Source: Sulfuracidifex metallicus DSM 6482 = JCM 9184
GTDB lineage: Archaea > Thermoproteota > Thermoprotei_A > Sulfolobales > Sulfolobaceae
Direction of reading: 5' to 3'
Assembly: GCA_032834875.1 (NCBI GenBank)
Contig: CP135238.1
Location: forward strand, 1,432,011-1,496,010
Length of the DNA: 64,000 nt
In this document: positions 34,915 to 44,533 of the stretch, in pieces
Numbering within the stretch: the stretch's first letter is position 1
Layout of the letters: the number at the start of each line of letters is the position of its first letter
Program-made: the position numbers and the translations under genes
Notes under the pieces: generated by a model
Told to the model about the DNA's origin: nothing
Databases searched by the model: none
Seen by the model: the letters and a program-made list of their open reading frames with translations, nothing else

Positions 34915-35337
34915 ATGTTTAAAACTATAGTCGTAGGTTACGATGGTTCGGAACAAGCAAAGAAAGCCCTAGGTGTCGGTAAAACACTCGCAAAGCTCAC
35001 ATCGGGTAAATTGCTGATAGTCAGTGTAGTAAACGTATGTTTTGCTTACGACTCTTCTACCTTACCATTAAACGACAGCATAAAGGCTATGAAGGAGAAG
35101 GCATTAAATGACGTAAATTCTGCAGTGGAGGAAGCTAAGAAGGAAGGATTAGAAGCCGAGGGAATAGTGACTGAGGGCGATCCAGCATCAACCTTAATAG
35201 ATATAGCAGAAAAGAGGGGAGGTGATTTGATAGTAACTGGAAACAGAGGTCTCAGTAAACTTAAACGTGCAGTATTAGGAAGTGTCTCATTTAACGTAGT
35301 GGAAATGTCTAAGGTACCAGTTCTTATAGTAAAATAA
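34915..35337 (+). CDS. Universal stress protein, UspA family, second copy
   Basis: The 140-residue protein has the N-terminal TIVVGYDGSEQAKKAL and the ATP-binding motif GNRGLSKLKRAVLGSVS. It resembles the copy at 31098-31490 in fold, with an extra internal stretch containing one Cys. It would bind ATP and act as a stress-related dimer. It sits between a divergent hypothetical gene and an ABC exporter operon, with a gap of 33 bases to the latter, which has its own T-rich and promoter elements. Confidence 0.93.
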   Translation: MFKTIVVGYDGSEQAKKALGVGKTLAKLTSGKLLIVSVVNVCFAYDSSTLPLNDSIKAMKEKALNDVNSAVEEAKKEGLEAEGIVTEGDPASTLIDIAEKRGGDLIVTGNRGLSKLKRAVLGSVSFNVVEMSKVPVLIVK

Positions 35338-35370
35338 TGGAGGCTTTACATAGTTTTTTAAACGTATTTT

Positions 35371-36213
35371 TTGTTGTACCTTTCTATGATTGAGGCTAAG
35401 GATCTTACAAAAATCTATGCAGACGGAACTAAAGCTTTAGATTCCATTTCGTTTGTTTCTAGCTCAAAATCGTTAACTTTATTAGGTAAGAACGGAGCGG
35501 GGAAAACCACTTTCATGAGGATCCTTTCTACACAACTTGAACCGACTTCTGGTTCAGCCTTAGTTGAGGGTTATGACATCAAAAAAGACAGGAAGAAAGT
35601 AAGGAAGATAGTGTCTTCTATACCTCAAGAGGCTAAGCCGGTCGGGATTTCATCGTCTTATGAACATCTGTTGATGTATTTAACCTCCAGAGGTTTTTCG
35701 ATTCAGGAAGCTAAGTCTAGAGCTAGAGAAGTTTTAAAAGAGGTTGGTCTCTGGGAAGTAAGGGATAAATCCACGGATTCTCTCTCTGGAGGAATGAAGA
35801 GAAAGGTCTTCGTGGCTATGGCATTAGCCTCAGATGCCGAGGTAGTATTTTTGGATGAACCAACGACGGGCTTAGACCCACTATCTAGACTTGAGGTATG
35901 GTCTATCCTCAAATCCATGGATAGTAAGCTTGTATTGACAACACATTACATGGAGGAAGCTCAGGAGCTAGCTGACGAAATAGTTATGATCAATAAGGGA
36001 AGGTTAGTAGTAAAGGGTTCTCCTTTCTCTTTACTTGAGAAGTATAAGGATATAGTAAGGGTTGAGGGAACAGGAGACATTAAGGTAGGGAGAACCTTGA
36101 TAAAATATGTTAAGTACGCTGATGCTACTGAGTACATAGGAAAATATGTAATAAAACCAATTTCATTAGAGGATTTATTCATACTTTTCGGTGGTGATGA
36201 GGAATTAACGTAA
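35371..36213 (+). CDS. ABC-2 type transporter ATP-binding protein
   Basis: The 280-residue ATPase has Walker [10 protein letters not shown], signature LSGGMKRKV, Walker [13 protein letters not shown] and the switch His in LTTHYMEE. The start may be the first ATG at 35371 or the second at 35386 ([10 protein letters not shown]). The C-terminal 60 residues form a small accessory region. It precedes the permease gene, whose reading frame overlaps its last codons. The permease begins just inside its 3' end, so the pair is a coupled exporter operon. Confidence 0.93.
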   Translation: MLYLSMIEAKDLTKIYADGTKALDSISFVSSSKSLTLLGKNGAGKTTFMRILSTQLEPTSGSALVEGYDIKKDRKKVRKIVSSIPQEAKPVGISSSYEHLLMYLTSRGFSIQEAKSRAREVLKEVGLWEVRDKSTDSLSGGMKRKVFVAMALASDAEVVFLDEPTTGLDPLSRLEVWSILKSMDSKLVLTTHYMEEAQELADEIVMINKGRLVVKGSPFSLLEKYKDIVRVEGTGDIKVGRTLIKYVKYADATEYIGKYVIKPISLEDLFILFGGDEELT

Positions 36214-36926
36214 AATTCATACTTTCATTCGTTTGGTTTTATGGAATATCTAATATAAGAAGAGGATGGATTTACGTGCTCGGATACTTAGCTTCTCCCC
36301 TGGCTCTTCTGTTTCTAATTTATATAGTTTCACGTGGGGCTTTACTAGATTATGCAATAATAGGAGGTCTTCTATCTGTTGTAGCAGAAAACGGGCTCAT
36401 ATCTCTCACCGACTTCGCTTTTTTAAGAATGGAACTTCACTTGCAGGATTTGCTGGTAACTACTGAGATAGGACCTCAAGAATACATACTGGGTTTAGTT
36501 TTGTCTAATCTGGTGTTTTCATTACCAGGCATCATATTGTACGTTTTTCTTTCAATATTTGAAGGTATTCTCAATGTAATCTCCTTAGCCGAAATCTTGG
36601 GCATATCGCTAATCCTACTTATCTCGACGTCTGGACTGGGTTTTCTTATAGCTAGCTATCTTCCTCACGTTAGATACAGCTGGGGCATTGCTTCCATTTT
36701 GCCAGTTCTCTTCATAGCAATTCCACCTCTTTTCTACCCTTACAGTATGTTAAAAGGATGGGAAGTTTACGTTCTTTCATTAATTCCTACCACTTCTGCT
36801 GCTATATTAGCACAAGGTGCTGCTGGGCTAGGTGAAGAGGACTTGCTATTTCTAATCCCCCTCTTTATAGAGACTATTATCTTCTATTTGCTCTCGATAA
36901 AGAAATCAAGGTGGACTCAACTTTAA
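36204..36926 (+). CDS. ABC-2 type permease, start not canonical
   Basis: The 216-240-residue membrane protein has about six helices and is the partner of the preceding ATPase. The first canonical start in frame is GTG 36276, but coding sequence continues upstream through [18 protein letters not shown], a typical ABC-2 permease N terminus, to a TGA at 36198. Only ATT 36204 and GTA 36210 lie there as possible starts. GGTGAT (36192-36197) is 6 bases before ATT 36204, which is an ideal Shine-Dalgarno spacing. ATT is therefore chosen tentatively. A sequencing error would be an alternative explanation. Confidence 0.75.
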   Translation: MNVKFILSFVWFYGISNIRRGWIYVLGYLASPLALLFLIYIVSRGALLDYAIIGGLLSVVAENGLISLTDFAFLRMELHLQDLLVTTEIGPQEYILGLVLSNLVFSLPGIILYVFLSIFEGILNVISLAEILGISLILLISTSGLGFLIASYLPHVRYSWGIASILPVLFIAIPPLFYPYSMLKGWEVYVLSLIPTTSAAILAQGAAGLGEEDLLFLIPLFIETIIFYLLSIKKSRWTQL

Positions 36927-37024
36927 TAGTAAAATAAACTTTTATTATGATTGGAAATAATATCTTTAATTTTTTATAAACAAATTTTTATATTAGCAAT
37001 AAAGGATACAGTTTTCCTTATCTC

Positions 37025-37177
37025 TTACTCCTTATGTTCAAGTATCTCCTGCCTTTCAACTTTATACGTAATATAAATGAAGCCACAATGTGGGCACTTC
37101 TTGGTGATTACATTACCTTCATGGATAACTTCTATTTCATCTACCTTCTTACACTGAGGACACATTCTACGAGCCAT
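37025..37177 (-). CDS. Small zinc-ribbon protein, 50 residues
   Basis: Translation from ATG 37177 gives a 50-residue protein that starts MARRMCPQCKK and later has KKCPHCGFIYI. The two CPxC knuckles are 22 residues apart and form a classic zinc ribbon, as in transcription- or ribosome-associated small archaeal proteins. It ends HKE at TAA 37025. A TATA-like CTTTTAAACC (37201-37210, minus strand) predicts transcription starting close to the ATG. The gene is below common length cut-offs and could be missed. Function is unknown; nucleic-acid binding is likely. Confidence 0.75.
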   Translation of the reverse strand: MARRMCPQCKKVDEIEVIHEGNVITKKCPHCGFIYITYKVERQEILEHKE

Positions 37178-37256
37178 GGTATTTTTCTCTTCAATTAATA
37201 AGGTTTAAAAGGTAGCTTCCTGAAAGCCTAAATACCTTTAGAAAGAGATTTATCCC

Positions 37257-38435
37257 ATGCAGATTAAACGAGTAGGGATTGTCGGAGCTGGCACAATGGG
37301 TCATGGAATTGCGGAAATATCAGCTATGAAGGGATTTGAGGTATCTGTAGTTGACATATCTTGGGATTTTTTAAATAGGGCAAAGGAAAAGATGGTAGAA
37401 TCATTGCAGAAGATCTGCAGCAGGGGCGGTCTAAAGGAGACCCCAGAGGAGATAATGTCAAGAGTTTCATTCTCAACATCATATGATATTTTCAAGGATA
37501 AGGATTTTGTTATTGAAGCTGTTCCTGAAAATTTGGACTTGAAGAGAAAGGTATTCTCATCCATTCTAGCTAATACTCCGTCTCATGCAGTATTGGCGAC
37601 TAACACGTCTTCTATACCTATATCTGTTATAGCAGAGGGTATAGGTAAATCGGATAGAGTTATAGGCATGCATTTCTTCAATCCTCCAGTTATTATGAAA
37701 TTAGTTGAAGTAATACCAAGCAAGTATACTAGGAACGATATTGTGGATTCTACAGTTGAGCTTGCTAAGACTTTAGATAAGGTTCCAGTCAGATTAAGGG
37801 AGGAGATACCAGGCTTCGTGGGTAATAGAATTTACTTAAGGTTGATGCAGGAAGGTTGTAGAGAGGTTGAGTCCAATGAGGCAACTAAGGAAGAGGTTGA
37901 TAGTGCCTTAAGGAAGAAAGTAGGTCTCCCAATGGGTATATTTGAGCTTGCGGATTACGTAGGTTTGGATGTTTCAGTAGATCTTTGGAACGTTATAGTT
38001 AGCAGTGGATCAGCAGAGGATGTTCCTTGCCTTATGTATAAGGAGAAAATTGCTAATAAAGAACTAGGAGTGAAATCAGGCAAAGGTTTCTACGTATATC
38101 CGTATCCTGGTAAGTATAAAAAGCCTGAACTACCGCAAGAGAGTAAGGTCGATCCAGCCAGAATAATGTCCCTGGCTGTTAATGAGGGCAGTTTTCTCAT
38201 AGAAAAAGGCATAGTTAACGCGGAGGACGTTGATAATGTAATGGTTTACGGTTATAATTTCCCTAAGGGAATGATGAAAATTGCAGACGAAATAGGCCTT
38301 GATAAAATAGTTAAAAATCTAGAAGAAATTTATTCTAAGGGTTATAAAGCCTATAAACCTGTTGATCTACTGAAGCGCATGATAGAGGAAGGCAAAACTG
38401 GGAAGGATTCTGGAAAGGGTTTCTATAATTATTGA
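37257..38435 (+). CDS. 3-hydroxyacyl-CoA dehydrogenase
   Basis: The 392-residue NAD-dependent enzyme has the N-terminal Rossmann site [17 protein letters not shown], the TNTSSIP segment with the active-site Ser, and [16 protein letters not shown] with the catalytic His. Two C-terminal dimerisation domains follow; each ends with the family motif GKGFYVYP or GKGFYNY. Many Sulfolobales fuse such a domain to a crotonase, used in the 3-hydroxypropionate/4-hydroxybutyrate cycle. This one is free of crotonase and probably serves fatty-acid or aromatic beta-oxidation. CTAAATACC (about 37229-37237) is well placed as a TATA box. Confidence 0.93.
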   Translation: MQIKRVGIVGAGTMGHGIAEISAMKGFEVSVVDISWDFLNRAKEKMVESLQKICSRGGLKETPEEIMSRVSFSTSYDIFKDKDFVIEAVPENLDLKRKVFSSILANTPSHAVLATNTSSIPISVIAEGIGKSDRVIGMHFFNPPVIMKLVEVIPSKYTRNDIVDSTVELAKTLDKVPVRLREEIPGFVGNRIYLRLMQEGCREVESNEATKEEVDSALRKKVGLPMGIFELADYVGLDVSVDLWNVIVSSGSAEDVPCLMYKEKIANKELGVKSGKGFYVYPYPGKYKKPELPQESKVDPARIMSLAVNEGSFLIEKGIVNAEDVDNVMVYGYNFPKGMMKIADEIGLDKIVKNLEEIYSKGYKAYKPVDLLKRMIEEGKTGKDSGKGFYNY

Positions 38436-38482
38436 GCTTTTAACGGGAAAGTTTTTTACCGAAACGTATTACTTGATATATT

Positions 38483-39433
38483 ATGAGGATTTCTGGAGTT
38501 AAGATAACATTAGGGATATTGATTTCTATACTAGTGATCATAATAATAGCAGGCCTAGCTGTATTCATATTGAGCGATGTTCTTCACGTTATTAGTAATA
38601 TTGCGATTATAAATATAGTATATGCTGTTCTAATACTATTCGGTGGAGTAGTTCTAACCAACATTGTAGCTAACATTGTGAAGAAGGCAACTTCCAAGTC
38701 AATTTCACCTACGGTTGGAGAGGGACTTAAGATATTGACTGAATTAACAGGATATGCAGTAACTGTAATTGCTGTATTTGCATTAGTTAAAATAGGAATT
38801 ACTAGCATACTCTTCGGAGGAACCGTTACTGGTCTAGTGTTAGGTTTAGCTAGCCAAGATATGCTCGCTAATATATTTGGAGGCTTAGTTATATTCACTT
38901 CTAGACCCTTCTCTGTTGGAGATAGAATTACAATATCAACTTGGCAATACGGACTAGATTTAGCTACGTATCCTCCTAAGTACTATTCCTATGACTTTCT
39001 TATACCAGGCTATACGGGAGTAGTTCAAGATATATCCTTAATCTATACGTCAATACTTACCGATGATGGCGTCCCGTTGAAGATTCCTAACAGCATTATG
39101 ATTCAGGCAGCAGTATTCTCTCATAACGAAGACGCAAGAAGAGTGAGAACTAGATATGAGATACCTAATTCGATAGATCCAAGAGTGATGATACCTAGGT
39201 TGACCAAAAAGCTAAAGGAACTAGACTTCATAGTAGGTGACCCAGCAGTTAGAATTATTGAAACCACGCTCAGCTCATATGTTATAGTTGTGGATGCTAT
39301 GTGCAGAGGTCAATACGAGGAACCTCCTAGACATGAGGTTATACTGAGGATTATGGATACAGTAAAGGAGATTCAAAATGAAAACATATCCAAAGATGGA
39401 AATTCTAACAAAACTGTACAACCTTCAAGGTAA
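38483..39433 (+). CDS. MscS-family mechanosensitive channel
   Basis: The 316-residue protein has three N-terminal transmembrane helices and the MscS pore signature GTVTGLVLGLASQDMLANIFGG followed by the beta domain entry RPFSVGDRITI. The C-terminal part forms the cytoplasmic cage. Opening under membrane tension releases ions during osmotic downshift. The pore helix keeps the small-residue pattern (Gly and Ala) of the family. The gene lies 47 bases after the dehydrogenase, and the AarF-like gene follows after 43 bases. Confidence 0.92.
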   Translation: MRISGVKITLGILISILVIIIIAGLAVFILSDVLHVISNIAIINIVYAVLILFGGVVLTNIVANIVKKATSKSISPTVGEGLKILTELTGYAVTVIAVFALVKIGITSILFGGTVTGLVLGLASQDMLANIFGGLVIFTSRPFSVGDRITISTWQYGLDLATYPPKYYSYDFLIPGYTGVVQDISLIYTSILTDDGVPLKIPNSIMIQAAVFSHNEDARRVRTRYEIPNSIDPRVMIPRLTKKLKELDFIVGDPAVRIIETTLSSYVIVVDAMCRGQYEEPPRHEVILRIMDTVKEIQNENISKDGNSNKTVQPSR

Positions 39434-39476
39434 GCTTTGAGAAAGTTACAAAACCCTCCAGAAAGAGCATAATTAG

Positions 39477-40940
39477 ATGAAAAGGGAACTCCAGATTATC
39501 TTGAAGCTTGCTCCTCGAATTTTAGCTTACAGGGAATTCAGGAAGAAGATTCTAGCTGACGAAAAACTAGACCAGATAGAAATGGAGGAAGAGGCAAAGA
39601 AATTAACTGATGTGATTATAAGCCTTGGTCCTACGTTCATTAAGTTTGGGCAAGTCCTCTCTGTAAGGCCTGATATAATGCCAGAACCTTATATTAGGCA
39701 ACTATCTAGACTTCAAGATGAAGTACCTCCTGCATCTTTTGAGGAAGTGAGAGAAATACTAGAGAAAGATCTCGGAACACAGTTCAAAGTGTTAGATAAA
39801 GTTCCCATCTCTTCTGCTTCTTTAGGGCAAGTTTACCTAGGAGAATCTAAGGAAGGTAAAAAGGTAGCTATAAAGGTAGTTAGACCAAACGTAGACAAAG
39901 TTGTATCTAATGATATAAAAATAATGAAAAGATTGCTTCCGCTGTTAAGGTTTGTTTTAGATAAGACATTTGTAGATCTCATGAAAACTTTCGTTGATGA
40001 ATTTTCGACCAGAATATTTGACGAAATGGATTACAACAAGGAAGCTAACAACTTAAGGAACATAAAGGAAGCCTTGAAGGAATATCCAGGTGTGAAGGTT
40101 CCTTCCCTCATTAAATCTACCAAGCATATTTTAGTCATGGAGTACGTCCCCTCAGAGAAAGTGACTTCGACGGAGGTTCTTTCAAAATATGACAGAAGAT
40201 CCCTTTCATATAAGGTTTTTAAGGTTTTTATGAATCTATTACTTAATAATGATTATTTCCATGCAGACCCTCATCCAGGAAACGTTGGAGTAAATGAGGA
40301 GGGGGAATTAGTTATCTATGATTTTGGCATGGTTGGTAGGGTTGACGCTAAGACTAGGAATATCTTAGTGAGGGCTTATTATGCCCTTACGTCATTTGAT
40401 GCCGATACTTTGGTGTCGGTTATGGACGATTTAGGAGCCATAGATCCATACGCTGATAGGGAGATTCTAGCTCAGGGGATAGACCTATTTATGCAAAATC
40501 TACAAGGAATAGAAGTAGATCAAATGGAAGTAGAGGATTTTTTAGATATCTCTAATCAAGTTTTCTATAAATTTCCATTGAGATTACCATATAAGTTAGT
40601 TCTTCCATTGAGAATGATAAGTGTTCTTGAAGGAACCTGCAGAAACATTTACTCAGAGTTCAATTTCCTTGAATTCTCAGAGAGGCTTCTCGATGAGGAA
40701 GGATATAAGACAAAGGTGATATTAGAACAAGGCAGAGAAGTTCTGCAGAATATCCGTAAGAGGATTATGGACTCTCTTCTGGGTAAAAAGAAGAAACCTA
40801 TCATACCTGCAAGGAAAGAAAAAAGAAGTTACCTTCCTCAGATCTTAATAATTTCTGCAATAATTGTGTATATTATTACAGAAAATGATATATTATCCAT
40901 ATTAATAGCATTGTTCGGTTTGTCTTTTATTCGATTTTAA
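39477..40940 (+). CDS. ABC1/AarF/UbiB family atypical kinase
   Basis: The 487-residue protein belongs to the ADCK/UbiB kinase-like family, linked to quinone biosynthesis and lipid homeostasis. The family's KxGQ motif is in TFIKFGQVLSVRPD, the Ala-rich loop in SSASLGQVYLGE, the catalytic loop is HADPHPGNVG and the metal motif is DFGMVGR. Two hydrophobic helices close the C terminus and anchor it in the membrane. In Sulfolobales it may support caldariella-type quinone synthesis; this is inference. It overlaps the convergent Hsp20 gene by 14 bases. Confidence 0.93.
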   Translation: MKRELQIILKLAPRILAYREFRKKILADEKLDQIEMEEEAKKLTDVIISLGPTFIKFGQVLSVRPDIMPEPYIRQLSRLQDEVPPASFEEVREILEKDLGTQFKVLDKVPISSASLGQVYLGESKEGKKVAIKVVRPNVDKVVSNDIKIMKRLLPLLRFVLDKTFVDLMKTFVDEFSTRIFDEMDYNKEANNLRNIKEALKEYPGVKVPSLIKSTKHILVMEYVPSEKVTSTEVLSKYDRRSLSYKVFKVFMNLLLNNDYFHADPHPGNVGVNEEGELVIYDFGMVGRVDAKTRNILVRAYYALTSFDADTLVSVMDDLGAIDPYADREILAQGIDLFMQNLQGIEVDQMEVEDFLDISNQVFYKFPLRLPYKLVLPLRMISVLEGTCRNIYSEFNFLEFSERLLDEEGYKTKVILEQGREVLQNIRKRIMDSLLGKKKKPIIPARKEKRSYLPQILIISAIIVYIITENDILSILIALFGLSFIRF

Positions 40941-41310
40941 TCGTTACTCCTCCAGACTGTACTGGTGCTTTTATAGTAAGCACTCCGTTATCGTACTTAG
41001 CTGCTATTTGTTGATCTGACTTGACTCTAAGTGGTAACCTTATCTTCCTGTCTATTCTTGTTGGGCGTTGTGATATGTACTTGGTTCCTTCAATTTTACT
41101 TTCTCTTTCTGCAATTATCTGAAGATAATTCTCTCCAAGTAATCTAACTTTTATTGAATCCTTAGAGAATCCAGGTAGATCGGCTATAATGTAAAGGAAT
41201 CCCTCATTTTCGTATATGTCTAATGGTGGTATCACGTTCTCGTAAAACTCCTTGGATAGTTCCTCTAGTCTCTTGCTTATTTCCTTCTTCACGGTCTCCA
41301 TCATGTCCAT
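40927..41310 (-). CDS. Small heat-shock protein, Hsp20 family
   Basis: The 127-residue protein has the alpha-crystallin domain: IYENEGFLYIIADLPGFSKDSIKVRL at its start, RKIRLPLRVKSDQQIAAKYDNGVLTIKAP near its end, and a C-terminal TIKIE that carries the I-x-I/V anchoring motif. It would form oligomers that hold unfolding proteins at high temperature. The N-terminal arm is short. The ATG at 41310 has another Met at 41304. Confidence 0.95.
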   Translation of the reverse strand: MDMMETVKKEISKRLEELSKEFYENVIPPLDIYENEGFLYIIADLPGFSKDSIKVRLLGENYLQIIAERESKIEGTKYISQRPTRIDRKIRLPLRVKSDQQIAAKYDNGVLTIKAPVQSGGVTIKIE

Positions 41311-41490
41311 CTACCTCTCTTTTTAGTTAGAACCTTTAATAGCCTTAGCAGGATATACCATCTGATTATTCTTCTCCACATATTCATAAGATTTAGATAC
41401 ATCTTATTTGCTTTAAATCTTTCTGGATAGCTTAGAAATTATGCTTATTATCTAGATTTTTTTTATTATAAAAATAACTAATAATAAGAT

Positions 41491-42207
41491 TCATGCTAGC
41501 TGTAACTCTTTCTCCTCTATTTTCATTCTCCCTACTATGTTAAATCCCTGCGGAACCCTCTGCCTAGAAAGCCCCTTACAGATGAAGGCTAAAGAGGACG
41601 AATATATTGCTATTCCATCGCTGGTATCCATGTATAGATGATAATATGGTTTATCGTGATCTGGTGTTGTATAATTTAAATATTTTAATTCGACATCCTG
41701 TGTATCCCTATCAACCTTTGCGTAGAATATGTTGAGTGCTGTTTCCGTGGCTTGCTTTATGGTTTCTATATCCCTCGTACTTAAATAATACTTAAAGGCG
41801 AGCTCAGAGTCTACATATTTTGAAAATTCCTTCTGTGTTAATCCCATTTTCTTTCCTAGTTCCTCTTTATTTACAGTACCGTTATGAGCGAAGAAATGGG
41901 TTCCCTCTATGTTAGTTTCCATATAAGGATGGGAGAATTGTGAGCCTATCTTCCCAGTTGTAGCTTTTCTAGCGTGAAATATTGCTATCATATCATCATC
42001 TTCTAAGAAAACTGGCACGCTCTCTCTGAAAATTGGTTTACCAGACCTATAGTAACTAATCGAATCCCTTTTTATTATAACGTAACCCCATCCGCTGTCA
42101 TGTGGTCTTCCGTTCAGAGGATCCTTTTCGGAACTCATTTTTAGACACGATATAAGTTCATTTAACATCCTTGAGGATGAACCGTAATAAGCGAACATTC
42201 TGCACAT
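41491..42207 (-). CDS. Class II glutamine amidotransferase-like protein
   Basis: The 238-residue protein begins MCRMFAYYGSSS, so that after Met removal Cys becomes the N-terminal nucleophile of the Ntn-hydrolase family. HARKATTGKIGSQFSHPY and FFAHNGTVNKEELG contain the glutamine-binding Arg, His, Asn and Gly residues of the class II glutaminase domain. There is no synthetase domain, so it may act with a partner or as a gamma-glutamyl hydrolase, as in the YafJ and EgtC groups. It is divergent from the PaREP1-like gene across 280 bases. Confidence 0.9.
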   Translation of the reverse strand: MCRMFAYYGSSSRMLNELISCLKMSSEKDPLNGRPHDSGWGYVIIKRDSISYYRSGKPIFRESVPVFLEDDDMIAIFHARKATTGKIGSQFSHPYMETNIEGTHFFAHNGTVNKEELGKKMGLTQKEFSKYVDSELAFKYYLSTRDIETIKQATETALNIFYAKVDRDTQDVELKYLNYTTPDHDKPYYHLYMDTSDGIAIYSSSLAFICKGLSRQRVPQGFNIVGRMKIEEKELQLA

Positions 42208-42487
42208 TTAGATCTCTTTGTTTCTGTTTATTTTAAAAGTTTATCCATGTTTTAGCTTAAAAGTTAATAGAAGATTAAGATTTTTTAATTAAAAGTTTAT
42301 ATGTTCATTTATCATTGAAACTCAGTACAGTGTATCCTTTTTTGTTGAACTTGGTATTCAAAGGTCTAAAATTACAGCAACTTTTTCCTCAAAGACATTT
42401 TTAACGAAGCCTTAAGGAAGGCGTAGCTTATAGATTCAAGGAAAGGTATTTTGGCTTTATCTTCTTTAATATAATAGGTTAAAGAAA
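42208..42487. other. Divergent intergenic region with a small hairpin
   Basis: This AT-rich gap separates the amidotransferase and PaREP1-like genes. GCCTTAAGGAAGGC (42409-42422) can fold into a 5-base stem with a 4-base loop about 65 bases before the TTG start at 42488. No further gene or RNA was recognised. Confidence 0.35.
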
Positions 42488-42958
42488 TTGAGCGAGTTAG
42501 TCTATAATTTTATAAGAAAGGCATCTGAGGAAGAAAGAAAAAGCGAAGAGGAGTTCTTAGTAGATGTGTTAATTTCCACACGAAAACGCGGAATAGAAGA
42601 TCTTCTTCAAAGTTTATCTCAACTTCACCTAGAGTTAGCAGAGAAAATAGAGGAAAATGATCTGACTCAAGCTGGAGAGCATTATTGGTTAAGTCTATCT
42701 TATCTAATTAAGCTAATTGCTCTTAAGGAAGATATGGAAATAAACGACTATCATTCTTACTACGCTTTTATTGAATATTTGTCCTATAAATTGAACGATT
42801 CTTCCATAACAATTGACTTTGTAAATGCCGAAAAGCTACATGGGGAGTTTCACCCTAGACCTCAAGGAGAGGGTTTTGAAATAAGAAAGGAACATGCAAT
42901 CTCATTACTAGAGAAATTGAAGAAAATATACGAAGTATATACAAAGGGGCAACAATAA
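42488..42958 (+). CDS. PaREP1-like helical protein
   Basis: The 156-residue protein is helical. The segment LHLELAEKIEENDLTQAGEH, followed by YWLSLSYLIKLIALKED, fits the archaeal PaREP1/HEPN-like pattern, in which a protein with paired helices carries conserved Glu and His residues. The start is TTG 42488. It lies 26 bases before a racemase-like gene and probably forms an operon with it and a third gene. HEPN-related proteins can be RNases or nucleotide-binding proteins, but the catalytic motif is not visible here. The family call is from pattern memory. Confidence 0.5.
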   Translation: MSELVYNFIRKASEEERKSEEEFLVDVLISTRKRGIEDLLQSLSQLHLELAEKIEENDLTQAGEHYWLSLSYLIKLIALKEDMEINDYHSYYAFIEYLSYKLNDSSITIDFVNAEKLHGEFHPRPQGEGFEIRKEHAISLLEKLKKIYEVYTKGQQ

Positions 42959-42984
42959 TATCCTTAAACCAGCATTTGAAACTT

Positions 42985-43620
42985 ATGAAAGTTTCATTGA
43001 TAATATCATCGGAAAATACCACTCTTGAAAAAGATCTAAAGATGGTACTAAGTGATTTGAGAACTTTCTACATGAAGTACGTTCCTGGACATGGAGAGTC
43101 AGAAAGGGAGAGACGTAAAGCATTTGAAGAACTCTCAAAGATGAAACATGATATAGAAGATGCAGACGTCATTATATATGCTAGATCATACGGTGTATTT
43201 TCAAAGAGGGGATGGAATGAGTTTAAGAAATTCTTTTCAGTTCCAGTAGTAATTTCAACAGAATCCATAATAAATACCCTAAAAAGAAAGGGTTCTCAAA
43301 ATGTATTTTTAGTTACTCCTTACAATCAATTTAGACATGATTATGAAGTTAAGTGGTTAAGGGATTTCGGATTTAAAGTAATAGGTTCAATTGCGATGGG
43401 AAGAACAGGAGGTCCGGCGATAGCATCTACGCCATATCAACTTGTCCAGGACTCAGTATCTATAGGTCATAGGAATCAAGAGGTAGATTCAATCTACGTT
43501 GCCTGTACCATTCTTTCTACTATACCCATTTTAGATAAATTAAAAGGTGAAAAACCCGTAATTACAGCAGCTTCTGCAATTTTAGAGGAGCTTGAAAATG
43601 TGCGACAAAGACGAAGCTAA
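42985..43620 (+). CDS. Asp/Glu racemase / maleate isomerase-like protein
   Basis: The 211-residue protein has the two-lobed alpha/beta pattern of the aspartate/glutamate racemase superfamily. FLVTPYNQFRHDYEVKWLRD and VDSIYVACTILSTIPILDKL closely follow maleate isomerase and arylmalonate decarboxylase segments. The second catalytic Cys is present (VACTILS), but the first lobe has IYARSYGVF without Cys. A one-Cys enzyme could be a decarboxylase or isomerase. ATG 42985 is preferred to the TTG at 42976. It overlaps the next gene by about 23 bases and follows the PaREP1-like gene. Confidence 0.7.
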   Translation: MKVSLIISSENTTLEKDLKMVLSDLRTFYMKYVPGHGESERERRKAFEELSKMKHDIEDADVIIYARSYGVFSKRGWNEFKKFFSVPVVISTESIINTLKRKGSQNVFLVTPYNQFRHDYEVKWLRDFGFKVIGSIAMGRTGGPAIASTPYQLVQDSVSIGHRNQEVDSIYVACTILSTIPILDKLKGEKPVITAASAILEELENVRQRRS

Positions 43621-44533
43621 GATATTATTTGATAAATGTAAACTGGAGGAGTGCAAAAAGGCAGTAAGGTTTTTCACAGACGATCTATGTACCTCAAAAA
43701 GGCAGACATTAGATATTTTGGATAACGTGCCTAAAGGATGGAGTGGTCTGTATAAGACTGTTAGATCATTCATAAAGGAGAGTAAGGAGCTATATAAGGG
43801 AATGCTGTTTGCGGACGAAATAGAAACATTGATAGATAACGGTTATATGAACGCAATGAAAGGAAACTTACACTCCGCAGAGGAGTCAAATAGGTTTTTG
43901 CTGGAGAGAATCTTTCTTTCAATTTTTATCGAAAATACAACAAAGGATTACGAGAAAATTCTGAGGAAAAGGCAATGGCATAGAATGGTTGACGCAGGAT
44001 ATACTATTCTGCATTTCGGAGAGGTTATCGGTAGGCTGAAGAAAACAACAGGAGGGAAGCCACCGATAGATCGGGATACTATTTATTTAATTGGAAAACC
44101 GGTTTGTAGGAAACACTTAGAGTTCCCAGAATATTCAAGGAATATGGAGGACTTTCCTTTAAAGGAAAGGCTAAAGTGTAAATGTGGGAAAGAGGCAGAT
44201 TATCTAACCTTAGCCATGCCAAAGGTTAGCGCTCTCATAGGTTTAGGTTGTTACATTGTAGGTTATCCTAGCGAGAGGTTTGAGAACATATATTCTAATA
44301 TTTCTAGAATAATACATCCGTACGGTCTAGTTAAAATCGACAAGGATAGAGCAGTTCTCTTGTGGTTCAGGGACTACTTCATGATAGTAGGAGAATTGAA
44401 GAAGGCTTTAGCTGCTAGATCTTCCAATCCAAGCAATGAAAGCTACCAAAGTGAAGGAAGGGTAGAAGTTAAAGTAAAAAGAAAAGCCAAGAAGAAAAAA
44501 GATAATCCAAAGAAAAGAAATAGAAAGAAGTGA
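43598..44533 (+). CDS. Hypothetical zinc-cluster protein with basic tail
   Basis: The 311-residue protein is not recognised. It is largely helical, with a possible zinc site made by VCRKH and CKCGKE (about residues 168-200), then a mixed domain. It ends with a strongly basic tail, KVKRKAKKKKDNPKKRNRKK, that would suit nucleic-acid or membrane-surface binding. The start is placed at ATG 43598; TTG 43592 is also possible. It overlaps the racemase-like gene by 23 bases, so the two are coupled. The operon is unusual and its purpose is unclear. Confidence 0.6.
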   Translation: MCDKDEAKILFDKCKLEECKKAVRFFTDDLCTSKRQTLDILDNVPKGWSGLYKTVRSFIKESKELYKGMLFADEIETLIDNGYMNAMKGNLHSAEESNRFLLERIFLSIFIENTTKDYEKILRKRQWHRMVDAGYTILHFGEVIGRLKKTTGGKPPIDRDTIYLIGKPVCRKHLEFPEYSRNMEDFPLKERLKCKCGKEADYLTLAMPKVSALIGLGCYIVGYPSERFENIYSNISRIIHPYGLVKIDKDRAVLLWFRDYFMIVGELKKALAARSSNPSNESYQSEGRVEVKVKRKAKKKKDNPKKRNRKK

